Both the position numbers and the translations under genes were made by a program. From positions 124,001-188,000 of the forward strand of contig NZ_VMBG01000001.1 in NCBI RefSeq assembly GCF_007559335.1: a stretch of DNA of 64,000 bases, read 5' to 3'. Positions 63,417-64,000 of this stretch are shown piece by piece. The DNA is from Rariglobus hedericola. Lineage in GTDB: Bacteria; Verrucomicrobiota; Verrucomicrobiia; Opitutales; Opitutaceae. Below the pieces are notes generated by a model. It worked only from the letters and a program-made list of their open reading frames with translations. It was not told the DNA's origin and searched no databases. Within the stretch, counting starts at the first letter, position 1, and each line of letters starts with the position of its first letter.

Positions 63417-64000
63417 ATGGACGGTATTACCCTCGAACGTCTCGGCAACCTGCATCTCGTGTTTTTGCACCTACCCATCGGTTTTGTGGTGGCGGCGGTG
63501 CTGCTTGAATTGTGGCGCTGGCGGCGCCCGTCGGTGGAAGGCGCTTGGCTGCAAGGACGTCTGCTGGCGGCCAACGCGGTGGCGTCCTTGTTGACGGCGG
63601 GCGCGGGTTTATTGCTGGCGTCGGGCGGCAATTACTCGGGAGAGGTGCTGGCCCTGCATCGTTGGGCGGGCGTGACGTGCGCGGCTCTGGCGATCGCGGC
63701 TTGGATGGCACATGCGCGAGGCGGCAAATGGGCCGGGCGCGTGATGTTGTTCGCCTTATTGGTCGCGACGATCGTGGCCGGACATCTCGGAGCGACGCTG
63801 ACTCACGGATCGGCCGTGACGGTGTGGTGGCGCACGGAAAAAACGGAGTCAAAGAAGACCACCGTGGCGGTGCATCCGATCGCGGCCGATGCACCGGTGT
63901 TTGAAAAAGAAATACGTCCGCTGCTGGAGCGTTCGTGTTTCGAGTGCCACGGGCCGCTCAAGGCCCGCGGACGCCTGCGACTCGACACACGCGAGGCGGC
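63417..64000 (+). CDS. Membrane protein with planctomycete-type cytochrome c module (3' end outside window)
   Basis: Open from ATG 63417 to the edge, about 194 codons. Four hydrophobic segments (starting NLHLVFLHLPIGFVVAAVLL, DUF2231-like) are followed at about residue 160 by FEKEIRPLLERSCFECHGPL, the PSCyt1-type c-heme motif CxxCH. Downstream domains are cut off. Divergent from the DUF1592-type gene with 64 nt between starts, so the three likely form one redox or surface system. Partner domains cannot be judged. Confidence 0.82.
   Translation, partial: MDGITLERLGNLHLVFLHLPIGFVVAAVLLELWRWRRPSVEGAWLQGRLLAANAVASLLTAGAGLLLASGGNYSGEVLALHRWAGVTCAALAIAAWMAHARGGKWAGRVMLFALLVATIVAGHLGATLTHGSAVTVWWRTEKTESKKTTVAVHPIAADAPVFEKEIRPLLERSCFECHGPLKARGRLRLDTREA

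Overview
The window reads as a high-GC chromosomal segment from a member of the Verrucomicrobiota, most likely close to Opitutaceae. The taxon is inferred from the gene set: a multi-gene prepilin cassette of the verrucomicrobial type, paired DUF1552 and DUF1592-type proteins with a planctomycete/verrucomicrobial cytochrome-like module, and a polysaccharide lyase. No gene trees or database searches were possible. Coding density is very high. No stretch over 300 bases lacks a gene, and no rRNA, tRNA, CRISPR array, prophage or intact transposase was seen.

Left third (1-25.6 kb). A minus-strand run holds ileS, a DksA-like protein with a basic tail, lspA and a polysaccharide lyase that leaves the window. 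Next to it lies an oxygen-dependent heme operon, hemF-hemE-hemG. Then come a His-rich membrane protein, a DacA-type carboxypeptidase, prfC, an RlmI-type methyltransferase, an esterase, two stand-alone receiver proteins, enolase and an unusual ankyrin protein. An AT-richer block (about 19.7-23.0 kb) encodes five overlapping prepilin-like proteins. It ends at a terminator and is followed by mpl.

Middle (25.6-44 kb). An Rsm22/METTL17-like protein with four cysteines and two paralogous LolA-like secreted proteins (one fused to a trypsin-like protease) precede a long minus-strand directon, 41.8 to 29.8 kb. The directon contains macA, a MacB-type ATPase and permease, and a TPR protein. It then holds a tightly coupled set: ABC ATPase, permease, folP, folB, a folK-pabB fusion, pabC-like and an NMT1/THI5-like binding lipoprotein. 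An uptake transporter is thus interleaved with folate synthesis. coaD, pgsA-pgpA, a NusG paralogue and aroQ follow.

Right third (44.6-64 kb). A 178-bp MITE-like element separates aroQ from a type III polyketide synthase, FAD oxidoreductase and methyltransferase cluster (with Nif3). Further right are a dCMP deaminase, an AlgH-family protein, cysteine-poor bL36/bL31 genes, a DTW protein, mqo, a red-light sensing operon (heme oxygenase, bacteriophytochrome, Rcp1-like regulator), a 7TM hybrid kinase, class II aldolase, and the DUF1552/DUF1592/cytochrome-like group at the edge.

A recurring theme is short repeat DNA inside or at the edge of conserved genes: a 33-bp palindromic unit twice in frame in folK-pabB, a 13-mer direct repeat in a methyltransferase, a GACGGA-rich repeat in mpl, and an AGTAGCGAG-type repeat between folP and folB.
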